Origin: DAHUXD01 sp963736455
GTDB lineage: Bacteria; Acidobacteriota; Thermoanaerobaculia; UBA5066; Gp7-AA6
Direction of reading: 5' to 3'
DNA length: 64,000 nt
NCBI GenBank assembly: GCA_963736455.1
Contig: CAVTON010000001.1
Coordinates: 434,001-498,000 of the forward strand
Made by a program: the position numbers and the translations under genes. Every line of letters starts with the position of its first letter. Position 1 is the stretch's first letter. The notes under the pieces are model-generated. The model searched no databases. It was not told the origin of the DNA and worked only from the letters and a program-made list of their open reading frames with translations. Below are positions 8,304 through 19,305 of this stretch, one piece after another.

Positions 8304-9287
8304 CTAAGCCCCTTCCTTCAACCAGCGCGCGGCGTCGGCGGCGTGATAAGTCAGGACGAAATCGGCTCCCGCCCGCACGATGGAGGTCAGGGTCTCGAGG
8401 ACGATCCGCCTCTCGTCGATCCAGCCGTTCGACGCCGCGGCCTTGACCATGGCGTACTCGCCGGAGACGTTGTAGGCGGCAATCGGCAGATCGAAGCGCT
8501 CGCGGGCGTCGCGGACGACGTCGAGATAGGCGAGCGCGGGCTTGACCATGACCGCGTCGGCTCCCTCTTCGACGTCCAGCGCGATCTCGCGCATCGCCTC
8601 CCGGCGATTGGCGCCGTCCATCTGATAGCCCCGGCGGTCGCCGAACTTCGGCGCCGAGTCCGCGGCTTCGCGGAAGGGACCGTAATACGCCGAGGCGGCC
8701 TTCGCCGCGTACGCGAGGATCGCGACCGAGGAGAAACCTTCGCCGTCCAGCTCGCGGCGGATCGCGGCGACCCGCCCGTCCATCATGTCGGAAGGCGCGA
8801 CGACGTCCGCCCCGGCCCGCGCGTGCGAGACCGCCGTCCGCGCGAGAAGCGGAAGGGTCGCGTCATTGTCCACCTCGCCGTCCTTCACGACCCCGCAGTG
8901 GCCGTGCGACGTGTACTCGTCGAGGCAGACGTCCGTGATCACCGCCGTCCCGGGCACGCGGCGCTTCACGCGGCGGATCGCTTCCTGCAGGGGCGCCGCC
9001 TCGTTCCAGGCCTCGCTGCCCGTCTCGTCCTTTCGATCCGGGATTCCGAAGAGGATGATGGCGTTCACTCCGAGGGCGCTCAGCCGCTCGGCCTCCGCGT
9101 CGACCTCGTCCGGCGACAAGCGTTCGACGCCGGGCAGCGAGGAAATCGCCTCGCGCCGGCCGGTCCCCTGCCGCACGAAGAGCGGCGCCACCAGCTGCTC
9201 GACCGAGAGACGCGTCTCGCGCACGAGGCCTCGAAGGGCCGCGGTGCGCCGGAATCGGCGAAGTCTCAGCTCGGGAAAGCCCGCCAT
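8304..9287 (-). CDS. hemB: Delta-aminolevulinic acid dehydratase (porphobilinogen synthase)
   Basis: Condenses two 5-aminolevulinate molecules into porphobilinogen in the cytosol. It has 327 residues, the normal length. The two Schiff-base lysines are visible as Lys196 (YAAKAAS) and Lys249 (VMVKPA), and GDRRGYQMD and SDMMDGRV are in place. The metal site is unusual: residues 119-132 read DVCLDEYTSHGHCG, so Cys121 and Cys131 of the zinc-type C-x-C-x7-C triad are present, but the middle cysteine is Asp123, as in the magnesium-type DxALD site. This is a hybrid between the two classical classes. Gap to hemD is 12 bp. Confidence 0.97.
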   Translation of the reverse strand: MAGFPELRLRRFRRTAALRGLVRETRLSVEQLVAPLFVRQGTGRREAISSLPGVERLSPDEVDAEAERLSALGVNAIILFGIPDRKDETGSEAWNEAAPLQEAIRRVKRRVPGTAVITDVCLDEYTSHGHCGVVKDGEVDNDATLPLLARTAVSHARAGADVVAPSDMMDGRVAAIRRELDGEGFSSVAILAYAAKAASAYYGPFREAADSAPKFGDRRGYQMDGANRREAMREIALDVEEGADAVMVKPALAYLDVVRDARERFDLPIAAYNVSGEYAMVKAAASNGWIDERRIVLETLTSIVRAGADFVLTYHAADAARWLKEGA

Positions 9288-9299
9288 GGTCCCCGCAGC

Positions 9300-10040
9300 C
9301 TATTTCCCGAGCGGCGACGTGGCAAGCGCCGAAAGGAGCGCGAGCGCGTCGTGGAATCCGGGGCGGTTCGGCACCTCGATTCGCGACACGCCACGGTGCT
9401 GGAGATAGGCGCGGGTGGAAGCGCCGAGGGCCACCGCCGCCGTCGCGAGCAGAACCTCGAGGCCGCGCGCGCCCGCGCTCTCGAAGAGCCAGCGAGCCGC
9501 CGCCGGAGACGTCGGACAGAAGGCGCGGAACGGCTGGTCGAGAATCTCCGTCTCGAGATCGCGATCGGGCGGCCGGGAGATCTTGCGATACACGATGCAG
9601 CGCATGACGTCGGCGCCGCGGGACGCTAGGACACGATACAGGCGCGGCGACGCATCCTCGCCGCACGGCAGAAGGACCCTCACGCGGTCGAGGCGCTCCG
9701 GCAGCTCGTCGAGCACGGCCTGAGCCGACCCCGCCGCGACCTGGTGCGGATCGACCCCCCGCGCGCGCAACGCCTCCGCGGTGGCCTCCCCCACGGCGAC
9801 GATCCGCGCCTCCTCGACCGCGCGGCGCAGCGCCTCGCCGCCCGCGCCCCCGAGCCCCCGGCGGACCGCGATGCGGCTCGTGAAGACGGCCAGGCCGAAG
9901 GAGCCCGCCACGGCCGGGTCGGGCTCGACCGTCTCGATCGTGTGGCTGACGCGCTCCACGACGTCGAAGCGCGCGCCGGCGCCCGAAGAGGGAAACGGCC
10001 CCTCTCCCGAGCGCACGACGAGCACGCGCGGGAGGCTCAT
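9300..10040 (-). CDS. hemD: Uroporphyrinogen-III synthase
   Basis: Closes hydroxymethylbilane to uroporphyrinogen III with inversion of ring D. The 246-residue protein shows the weakly conserved two-domain HemD layout: an N-terminal MSLPRVLVVRSGEG strand, LAVFTSRIAVR near residue 50, RIVAVGEATAEALRARG near 80, and in the second domain VLLPCGEDASPRLYRVL, CIVYRK, and FCPTSPAAARWLF, which matches the family's 'FTSPSAV' segment. Family sequence identity is generally low, so position between hemC and hemB strengthens the call. ATG 10040 overlaps the hemC stop as ATGA. Confidence 0.93.
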   Translation of the reverse strand: MSLPRVLVVRSGEGPFPSSGAGARFDVVERVSHTIETVEPDPAVAGSFGLAVFTSRIAVRRGLGGAGGEALRRAVEEARIVAVGEATAEALRARGVDPHQVAAGSAQAVLDELPERLDRVRVLLPCGEDASPRLYRVLASRGADVMRCIVYRKISRPPDRDLETEILDQPFRAFCPTSPAAARWLFESAGARGLEVLLATAAVALGASTRAYLQHRGVSRIEVPNRPGFHDALALLSALATSPLGK

Positions 10041-10942
10041 TCCTCGGCCGCCGCGATGAGCGCTCCGGCTCCCCGGGACAGAAGCTCCGCGGCGAGGTCG
10101 CGTCCGAGGGCCTCCGCATCCGCCTCGCGGCCCCGCCGCGATCCGCGCAGGGCGGTCGATCCGTCGAGTGAGAAGACGCCGCCGCGAAGCTCGAGCGAGC
10201 CGTCCGCGTGTTTCGCCCGCCCGGCGACCGGGCCCCGGCAGCCCGCCTCGAGGGCCACGAGAAACGCCCGCTCGGCGAGGACCTCGGCGTGCGAGGCCGC
10301 GTGGTCGAGCCGACGGACCGCGTCCGCGGCCGCGCTCCCGCCGCGCCGCGTCACGATCGCGAGCGCGCCCTGGCCGACGGCCGGCAGCAGGACCTCTTCG
10401 TCGAAGGCCTCGGAGATCTCCTCGGTCCGCCCGAGGCGCGCGAGGCCGGCGCGGGCGAGGACGATCGCGTCGAAGCGGCCGTCGCGCAGCCGCCGGATGC
10501 GCGTATCCACGTTTCCGCGCGCCGGGACGATCTCGAGGTCCGGCCGGAGGCTCCGCACCTGGGCCCGGCGGCGCGGGCTCGACGTCCCGACGCGCGCCCC
10601 GCGCGGAAGCTCGGCGAGTTTCCGCCGCGGCTCGGCCACGAGGACGTCGCGCGGGTCCTCGCGCTCGGGAACCGCCGCGAGGACGAGGTCCGCCGGCAAC
10701 GTCGACGGGACGTCCTTGAGGCTGTGCACGGCGAGATCGATCCGGCCGTCCCGCAGGGCCTCGTCCAGCTCCTTGGTGAAGTCTCCCTTCCAGACGATCG
10801 GCGCGCCTTCCGAAGAGAGGCGATCGCCGGTCGTCCGCACGACGACGATCTCGACCTCGCCTTCGCCTCCCATGGCCCTCTGCACGATCGAGGCCTGCGC
10901 GAGCGAGAGCGCGCTGCCCCGGGCGCCGAGGCGCAGGCTCAT
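10037..10942 (-). CDS. hemC: Porphobilinogen deaminase (hydroxymethylbilane synthase)
   Basis: Polymerises four porphobilinogen units into hydroxymethylbilane on a covalently bound dipyrromethane cofactor. The 301-residue protein starts MSLRLGARGSALSLAQA, typical of the family. Catalytic Asp77 lies in HSLKDVPS, substrate-binding arginines lie in VGTSSPRRRAQVR and RGNVDTRIRRL, and the cofactor-carrying Cys235 lies in LEAGCRGPVAG. I start at ATG 10942, which overlaps the hemA stop as ATGA; the frame runs open further upstream but without family similarity. Confidence 0.97.
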   Translation of the reverse strand: MSLRLGARGSALSLAQASIVQRAMGGEGEVEIVVVRTTGDRLSSEGAPIVWKGDFTKELDEALRDGRIDLAVHSLKDVPSTLPADLVLAAVPEREDPRDVLVAEPRRKLAELPRGARVGTSSPRRRAQVRSLRPDLEIVPARGNVDTRIRRLRDGRFDAIVLARAGLARLGRTEEISEAFDEEVLLPAVGQGALAIVTRRGGSAAADAVRRLDHAASHAEVLAERAFLVALEAGCRGPVAGRAKHADGSLELRGGVFSLDGSTALRGSRRGREADAEALGRDLAAELLSRGAGALIAAAEE

Positions 10943-12198
10943 GAGTCCAGGTCGAAGAGGTGCCGCACGGCCTCGACGCGGTCGAGCTTGCGCGAGGCGT
11001 CGCTCTCGGACTTCAGCCTCCGGAGCGGCTCGTGGAGGAGCTTGTTCGCGATCGCATCCGCGAAGGCCCGAAACCGCTCGCGGTCGGCGGCGGGCATCCG
11101 GTCGACCTCGGCGTCGCGAAGCGCCGCGAGCCGGGCACGCAGATCGTTCAGCGTCGGAACGACGGCCAGGTTCCCGAACCACCCGAGAAAGCGCGAGAGC
11201 TCCTCTTCCAGAATGGCCTCGGCCTGCGGAACCTCGCGGCTGCGCCGGCGCCGGTTTTCCTCGGCCAGAGCCCCGAGGTCGTCGAGCCCGTACGCGTAGA
11301 CGTTGTAGAGCTCGCCGACTCCCGCCTCGAAGTCACGCGGCATGGCGAGGTCGAGAAGGAACATCGGTTTCCCGCGCCGCTCCCGCATCGAGCGCTCGAG
11401 GTCGGCCTTCGACACGACCGGCGTCGGGCTCGCGGTCGTGCCGACGACGACGTCGGCCTCGGGCAGGACGCGCGGGAGATCCTCCCAGGCCACCGCGGTG
11501 ACGGCGAGGCGGCGCCCGAGGGATTCGGACCGCGCCGCGCCGCGGTTGGCCACGCGGACGTCCCGGACGCCGGCGGCGGCCGCCTGCTCCGCGAAGAGAG
11601 CGCCGGTCTCCCCGGCGCCGAGGACGAGGACGGTTCGCTCCGCGAGATCGCCGAAGACCTTCGTCGCGAGCTCGAAGCCGATGGAGGGAATCGAGAGCGG
11701 GTGCCGGGCGATCTCGGTCTCGGCGCGCACGCGCTTTCCCGCCGCGACCGCCGTCTCGAACATGCGGTGGAGTACCGCGCGCGTGGCTCCCGCCTCCCGC
11801 GCCACGCGGAGCGCCGAGCGGACCTGGCCGAGCACTTCGCTCTCCCCGAGGGCGAGCGATTCGAGGCCCGAGGCCACGCGGAAGAGGTGGCGCGCCGCCT
11901 CGCTCCCCTCGCGAAAGAAGCTGCCCGCCGCCGCCTCCCCGTGGTCGATCCCTCGCCACTCGGAGATGAATCGGGTCAGCCTCTCTCCGGTCCCCTCGCC
12001 GTCGGAGACGCCGTAGATCTCGCTGCGATTGCAGGTCGAAACGATGACCGTTTCGGTCACCAGTCCCTCGCCGCGAATCCGCGAGAGCGCCTCCCGCAGG
12101 TCGTCCCCGACGAAGGCCACCCGTTCCCGCACCGCGAGCGCGGCGGTCCGGAAATTCCAGCCGAGCAGCAGGAGCCGCGCCTCGCCCGCTCCGCTCAT
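10939..12198 (-). CDS. hemA: Glutamyl-tRNA reductase
   Basis: Reduces the glutamate of Glu-tRNA(Glu) to glutamate-1-semialdehyde with NADPH, the first and usually rate-limiting step of C5 heme synthesis. The 419-residue protein has the catalytic Cys56 in VSTCNRSEIYG, the LFRVASGLESLALGESEVLGQV segment, a Rossmann NADPH site (VLVLGAGETG), VANRG, and a C-terminal helical dimerisation domain ending in RHLFDLDS. It begins at ATG 12198, overlapping the stop of the ccsA-like gene. HemA is often a target of heme feedback; no such site can be seen. The matching tRNA-Glu is at 33143. Confidence 0.97.
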   Translation of the reverse strand: MSGAGEARLLLLGWNFRTAALAVRERVAFVGDDLREALSRIRGEGLVTETVIVSTCNRSEIYGVSDGEGTGERLTRFISEWRGIDHGEAAAGSFFREGSEAARHLFRVASGLESLALGESEVLGQVRSALRVAREAGATRAVLHRMFETAVAAGKRVRAETEIARHPLSIPSIGFELATKVFGDLAERTVLVLGAGETGALFAEQAAAAGVRDVRVANRGAARSESLGRRLAVTAVAWEDLPRVLPEADVVVGTTASPTPVVSKADLERSMRERRGKPMFLLDLAMPRDFEAGVGELYNVYAYGLDDLGALAEENRRRRSREVPQAEAILEEELSRFLGWFGNLAVVPTLNDLRARLAALRDAEVDRMPAADRERFRAFADAIANKLLHEPLRRLKSESDASRKLDRVEAVRHLFDLDS

Positions 12199-13004
12199 CG
12201 GAACCGGTGCTCCGCGCTCAGGAACACGTTGACGACCGTGTAGGAAAACATCACCACCCCGAAGCCGACGATCGAAAGGATCGCCACGCGAGGCCCTTTC
12301 CACCCGCGCCGCTCCATCCACAGCAGCAGGCCGTAGACGAAGACCGTGACGAGCGCCCAGACGATCTTCGGGTCGGCGAGGCTCGGCCATACCGCCCGCG
12401 CCTCCACGATCCCCAGGACGAGCGACACCGCCAGCGTCGTCAGTCCGATCGTCACGCTCGTCCGGTTCAGGCGCCCGATCACCTCGAGCGCCGGCAGCCG
12501 CGCGAAGAGCATGCCGGTCCGGCGCCTCCGGAGCTGGCGGTCCTGCACGAGGTAGAGCAGCGAGAGCACGAACGAGAACGTGAAGGCGGCGTACGCCAGG
12601 ATCGCGAGGGTCACGTGGAGCGCGAAGAGCGAGCCATGCGTGCCCTGCGCCGGAGCGGACGTCGAATCGGGAAGCCCCAGCCCGATCGCCGTCATCAGGA
12701 CGACGAACGGGATGAGAAAGGGCCCGATCGCCCGCTCGCGGTGGCGCATCAGCAGCAGGAGGAACGCGATGCCGAGCATCCAGCCGAAGAGCGAGACCGA
12801 GCCGCCGAGCGTTCGGTAGGGCACCGAGCCGAGCGCCCGCGCGCGCACGAGGAGGTCGCGGAACTGGAGAACGAGCCCCGCGGCGACGAGGAGCGGCGTC
12901 AGTCCGCTCCACCGCTCCCGCGGCGCGACGAGGAACCGGATCGCCGAGGCTTCCGCGGCCGCGTAACAAGCCACCGCGAGCCATCCGTAGAGGTGGGGCG
13001 CCAT
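12195..13004 (-). CDS. CcsA/HemX-like cytochrome c assembly membrane protein
   Basis: A 269-residue membrane protein with about eight hydrophobic helices, of the CcsA/ResC/HemX group (cytochrome c assembly family). Histidines typical of heme handling are present: one in the periplasmic GTHGSLFALHVTLAILAYAAF stretch region and others near the N-terminus. The tryptophan-rich heme loop of true CcsA proteins (W-x-W-D-P-K-E) is only partly kept here as WPSLADPKIVWAL, which resembles HemX rather than CcsA. HemX, encoded next to hemA in several bacteria, lowers HemA level in Bacillus; a similar role is plausible from position at the head of hemA-hemC-hemD-hemB-hemL. No ccsB/resB partner is in view. 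Starts 49 bp from acnA. Confidence 0.85.
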   Translation of the reverse strand: MAPHLYGWLAVACYAAAEASAIRFLVAPRERWSGLTPLLVAAGLVLQFRDLLVRARALGSVPYRTLGGSVSLFGWMLGIAFLLLLMRHRERAIGPFLIPFVVLMTAIGLGLPDSTSAPAQGTHGSLFALHVTLAILAYAAFTFSFVLSLLYLVQDRQLRRRRTGMLFARLPALEVIGRLNRTSVTIGLTTLAVSLVLGIVEARAVWPSLADPKIVWALVTVFVYGLLLWMERRGWKGPRVAILSIVGFGVVMFSYTVVNVFLSAEHRFR

Positions 13005-13053
13005 CCGCCGGCCAATGTTAACAGCAGGAATGAGGGCGTAATACGATAGCGGG
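13005..13053. promoter_or_regulatory. Divergent promoter region of the heme locus
   Basis: These 49 bp must drive both heme arms. Rightward, TACGAT at 13042-13047 ends 6 nt before the acnA ATG. Leftward, the minus-strand hexamer TAACAT at 13020-13015 ends 10 nt before the ccsA-like ATG. The 8-bp palindrome TGTTAACA at 13016-13023 sits in the middle and overlaps the leftward hexamer, so it is a possible operator. No Shine-Dalgarno sequence precedes either start. Confidence 0.45.
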
Positions 13054-15878
<2,825 letters not shown>

Positions 15879-15882
<4 letters not shown>

Positions 15883-16946
15883 GCTCCGCCCGGGATCCCT
15901 CGGCCCAGCGCTTCCTCGATGCCGGCTCGGGCCGCCCCGTCGACCGGCCCCCCGTCTGGATGATGCGGCAGGCGGGCCGCTACCTTCCCGAGTACCAGGA
16001 GATCCGGCGGCGCGTGTCTTTTCTCGAGCTCTGCCGCTCGGCCGATCTCGCGACGGAGGTGTCGCTCCAGCCGTTTCGCCGGTTCGCGACCGACGGCGTC
16101 GTCTTCTTCTCCGACATCCTCGTCCCGGCACAGGCCATGGGCGCGCGCGTCGAGTTCGGCGACGGCGGCCCGTCTCTGCCGGAGCCCGTCCGCTCCGCCT
16201 CGGACGTCGCGAGGCTTTCGCGCTTCGATCCGGACGATCGCATCGCATTCACCGGGGAGATCCTCCGCCGCATCGCCGGGGAGATCGGATCGCGCGCGGC
16301 CGTGATCGGCTTCTGCGGCGCTCCGTGGACGCTCGCCGCGTATCTCGTGGAAGGCGGCGGCTCGCGCAGCTTCGCGGCGATCAAGGCCATGATGGCGCAG
16401 GATCCCGGCGCCCTTCGAAGCCTCCTCGACCTCGCCGCGGACGTCGCGGCCGACGTGCTGTCCTACCAGATCGCCTCGGGCGCCACCGCGGTCCAGCTCT
16501 TCGACACCTGGGCCGGCGAGCTGTCGGCCGAGGACTACCGCGATTGGGCGCTGCCGGCCGCCGCCCGCGCCGTCGCCGGAATCCGGCGGGCCGGAGCACC
16601 GGTCATTCTGTACGTGAACGGATCGAACCATCTGCTCGAGCTCATGGCCCACTCCGGCGCGGACGTGTTGTCGGTCGACTGGCGGACCTCCCTGGCCGAC
16701 GCCCGGCGCCGCCTCCCGGGCAAACCCCTCCAGGGAAACCTCGACCCCGCGTCGCTCTGCGGAACTCCCGACGACGTCCGGCGGCGAACGCGCGCGATGC
16801 TCGCCCAGACGGGCGGCGCGGGCCACATCGCCAATCTCGGCCACGGCATTCTCCCGACGGCCCGGATCGAGTGCGTCGAGGCGTTCGTCGAAACCGTGAG
16901 GATGGCCGGGTCCCGCGCCCGAGCCGTCGAGCAGGTCGCCGGATGA
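15879..16946 (+). CDS. hemE: Uroporphyrinogen decarboxylase
   Basis: Removes four carboxyl groups from the acetate side chains of uroporphyrinogen III to give coproporphyrinogen III, without cofactor. The 355-residue protein has both family signatures: PPVWMMRQAGRYLPEY at 24-39 with the conserved arginines, and GFCGAPWTLAAYLVEG. Catalytic Asp79 lies in VFFSDILVPAQAMG. Further motifs are QLFDTWAG, LYVNGSNHLLE, LSVDWRT and LQGNLDPA. ATG 15879 overlaps the acnA stop as ATGA, and the hemN start overlaps its own stop. Confidence 0.97.
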
Positions 16947-18325
16947 ACCCGCCGGACGTTCCCCTCGGACTGCTCCAGCGATACAACGTCCCGGGACCCC
17001 GCTACACGTCGTACCCGACGGCCCCGGTCTGGAAGGAGACCTACGGCGCCGACGAATACGCGGCGATCCTCGACGAGAGCGCGGGCGCCTCGACGGCGGC
17101 TCCGCTCTCGCTCTACTTCCATCTGCCGTTCTGCGAAAAGCTCTGCTACTTCTGCGGCTGCACGGTCGTCATCTCGGGCTCGCATCACGGGCCGGAGCAT
17201 CCCTACCTCGACGTCCTCGAGCGCGAAATCGACTGGGTCGCGAGCCGCGTCGGCGCCGGCCGCCCCGTGGTCCAGCTTCACTGGGGCGGAGGCACGCCGA
17301 CGTACTTCGCTCCCGAGCTGCTCGAGCGCCTCGGCGGCCGAATCCGCGAGCGTTTCCGCCTCGCCCCCGACGCCGAGATCGGCGTCGAGATCGACCCGCG
17401 CGTCACGTCGAAGGAGCACCTCGAGGCCCTTTCGCGCCTCGGCTTCAATCGGCTGAGCATGGGGGTCCAGGACTTCGACCCCCGCGTGCAGGAATCCATC
17501 AATCGCATCCAGCCTTACGCCGCGACGCGCCGTCTCGTCGAGGAGGCGCGGGACCTCGGGTTCCCGAGCGTCAACATGGACCTGATCTATGGCCTGCCGC
17601 ACCAGACGCCCGAAACGTTCTCCGCCACGATCGACCGCGTCCTCGAGATCGGGCCGGACCGCCTGGCCGTGTATTCGTACGCCAACGTTCCCTGGATGAA
17701 GAAACACCAGGGCGTCCTCGCCCCGCATCTTCCGGACGAGGCCACGAAGTTCGGCATCTTCCGGACGGCGCTGCGGCGCTTCACCGACGCGGGCTACGAA
17801 TACATCGGGATGGATCATTTCGCGCGACCGGAGGACGAGCTGTCGCGCGCCCGGCGCGAACGGACGCTCTACCGGAACTTCCAGGGCTACACGACCAAGG
17901 CCGGCGCCGACCTCGTCGGCTTCGGAATGAGCGCGATCGGCTCGATCGGCCGGCACTACGTCCAGAATCGCCGCGAGCTTTCGGCCTACAGCGCGGCCGT
18001 GAGCGCCGGCGGATCGGCCACGTTCCGCGGAGCGCGGCTGACTCCCGACGACGAGCTCCGCCGGGCGGTCATCCAGAACATCCTCTGCCACGGCGTTCTC
18101 GTGAAGCGCGAGATCGAGGCACGGTTCGGCATCGACTTCGACGAGACCTTCGCGCCGGCCCTGGCCGCGCTCGAGGACTGCGCCTCCGACGGCCTCGTGG
18201 AGCTGTCGGACGACGCGGTGCGCGCGACCCCGCTCGGCCGCGTGTTTCTGCGCAACCTCGCGATGCCGTTCGACGCCTATCTCGAGGCGGCTCCGGATCG
18301 GCCGGTGTTCTCGCGGACGCTGTGA
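16943..18325 (+). CDS. hemN: Oxygen-independent coproporphyrinogen III dehydrogenase
   Basis: A radical SAM enzyme that converts coproporphyrinogen III to protoporphyrinogen IX without oxygen. At 460 residues it matches true HemN (E. coli 457), not the shorter HemW chaperones. The cluster motif is complete: Cys64, Cys68, Cys71 and the HemN-specific Cys73 in HLPFCEKLCYFCGCTVV. It also has HWGGGTPTY for SAM binding, IDPRVTSKEHLEAL, LSMGVQDFDPRVQ, the YGLPHQT segment and the C-terminal HemN domain (NFQGYTTKAGADLVGFGMSAIG). No hemF is seen in the window. Both ends overlap neighbours by 4 bp. Confidence 0.97.
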   Translation: MNPPDVPLGLLQRYNVPGPRYTSYPTAPVWKETYGADEYAAILDESAGASTAAPLSLYFHLPFCEKLCYFCGCTVVISGSHHGPEHPYLDVLEREIDWVASRVGAGRPVVQLHWGGGTPTYFAPELLERLGGRIRERFRLAPDAEIGVEIDPRVTSKEHLEALSRLGFNRLSMGVQDFDPRVQESINRIQPYAATRRLVEEARDLGFPSVNMDLIYGLPHQTPETFSATIDRVLEIGPDRLAVYSYANVPWMKKHQGVLAPHLPDEATKFGIFRTALRRFTDAGYEYIGMDHFARPEDELSRARRERTLYRNFQGYTTKAGADLVGFGMSAIGSIGRHYVQNRRELSAYSAAVSAGGSATFRGARLTPDDELRRAVIQNILCHGVLVKREIEARFGIDFDETFAPALAALEDCASDGLVELSDDAVRATPLGRVFLRNLAMPFDAYLEAAPDRPVFSRTL

Positions 18326-19305
18326 CGAAGCGGGCGGTCCTGTTTCTCCAGCTCGGCGGTCCCGAGACGCTCGACGACGTCCCCGGCTTCCTCTATCGCC
18401 TGTTCTCCGACCCGGACGTCATCCGCGTGCGGCCGGCGCTCCTGCGGAAGGCCATCGCGGCCTCGATCGCCCTCGGCCGCAAGAAGAAGTCCCGCGATCT
18501 CTATGCGTCGATCGGGGGCGGCTCCCCGATCCGGCGCCTGACCGAGGCGCAGGCCTCCGATACCGAGGCGCTGCTGGCGGCGACGGGCCGGCCGGCCGCC
18601 GTCCGCGCCGCGATGACGTGCTCGGCCCCGCTCGTCGAAGACGTGGTCCGCCGTCTCGCCGCCGAAGGGACGAACCGCTTTCTCGCGTTCCCGCTCTACC
18701 CGCAGTATTCGCTGACGACCACGAAGGGCGCGCTCGAACGCAGCCGCGCCGCCGTCCGCCGCTTCGCTCCGGGATCGAGGCTGGACGAGGTGGGCTCGTT
18801 TCCGACCCATCCTCCGTTCGTCGAGGCGCACGTCGAGGGGATCCGCGAGGAGCTCTCGAAGTTCCCCGAGCCCCGCCCGGAGTCCGTTCACCTCGTGTTC
18901 TCCGCGCATTCCATTCCGAAGAAGCTCGTCACCCGCGAGGGCGATCCGTACGCCAGGGAGGTCGAGGCGAGCATGAAGGCGATTCTTTCGCGGCTCGCCT
19001 GGACCGGCCCGGCCACGCTCGCCTACCAGTCGAAGCTCGGCCCGATCGAATGGCTCGGTCCTTCGACCTCCGACGTGCTCCTCGAGCTCGGACGGCACGG
19101 CGCGAGACAGGTGCTCGTCGTTCCGATCGCCTTCGTCACGGACCACGTCGAGACGCTCCAGGAGATCGACCAGCTCTTCGCCGGACAGGCGAAGGCCGCC
19201 GGCATCGAGCACTTCCGCCGCACGCCGGGCTTGAACTCCCGGCCGACCTTCCTGCGAGGCCTGGCCGACATCGCGCTAGCGGCCCGAGACTTCTGGGCCG
19301 AATGA
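18322..19305 (+). CDS. hemH: Ferrochelatase
   Basis: Inserts ferrous iron into the porphyrin, the last step of heme synthesis. The 327-residue protein starts at GTG 18322 within GTGA. Catalytic His196 lies in FSAHSIPKK and Glu277 in VTDHVETLQEI; YQSKLGPIEWLGPS and FPLYPQYS are the usual porphyrin-pocket segments. Only one cysteine (Cys100) is noticeable, so the C-terminal [2Fe-2S] cluster of some ferrochelatases is absent. With HemN upstream, the protoporphyrin-dependent branch is expected rather than the coproporphyrin branch. Confidence 0.96.
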   Translation: MTKRAVLFLQLGGPETLDDVPGFLYRLFSDPDVIRVRPALLRKAIAASIALGRKKKSRDLYASIGGGSPIRRLTEAQASDTEALLAATGRPAAVRAAMTCSAPLVEDVVRRLAAEGTNRFLAFPLYPQYSLTTTKGALERSRAAVRRFAPGSRLDEVGSFPTHPPFVEAHVEGIREELSKFPEPRPESVHLVFSAHSIPKKLVTREGDPYAREVEASMKAILSRLAWTGPATLAYQSKLGPIEWLGPSTSDVLLELGRHGARQVLVVPIAFVTDHVETLQEIDQLFAGQAKAAGIEHFRRTPGLNSRPTFLRGLADIALAARDFWAE

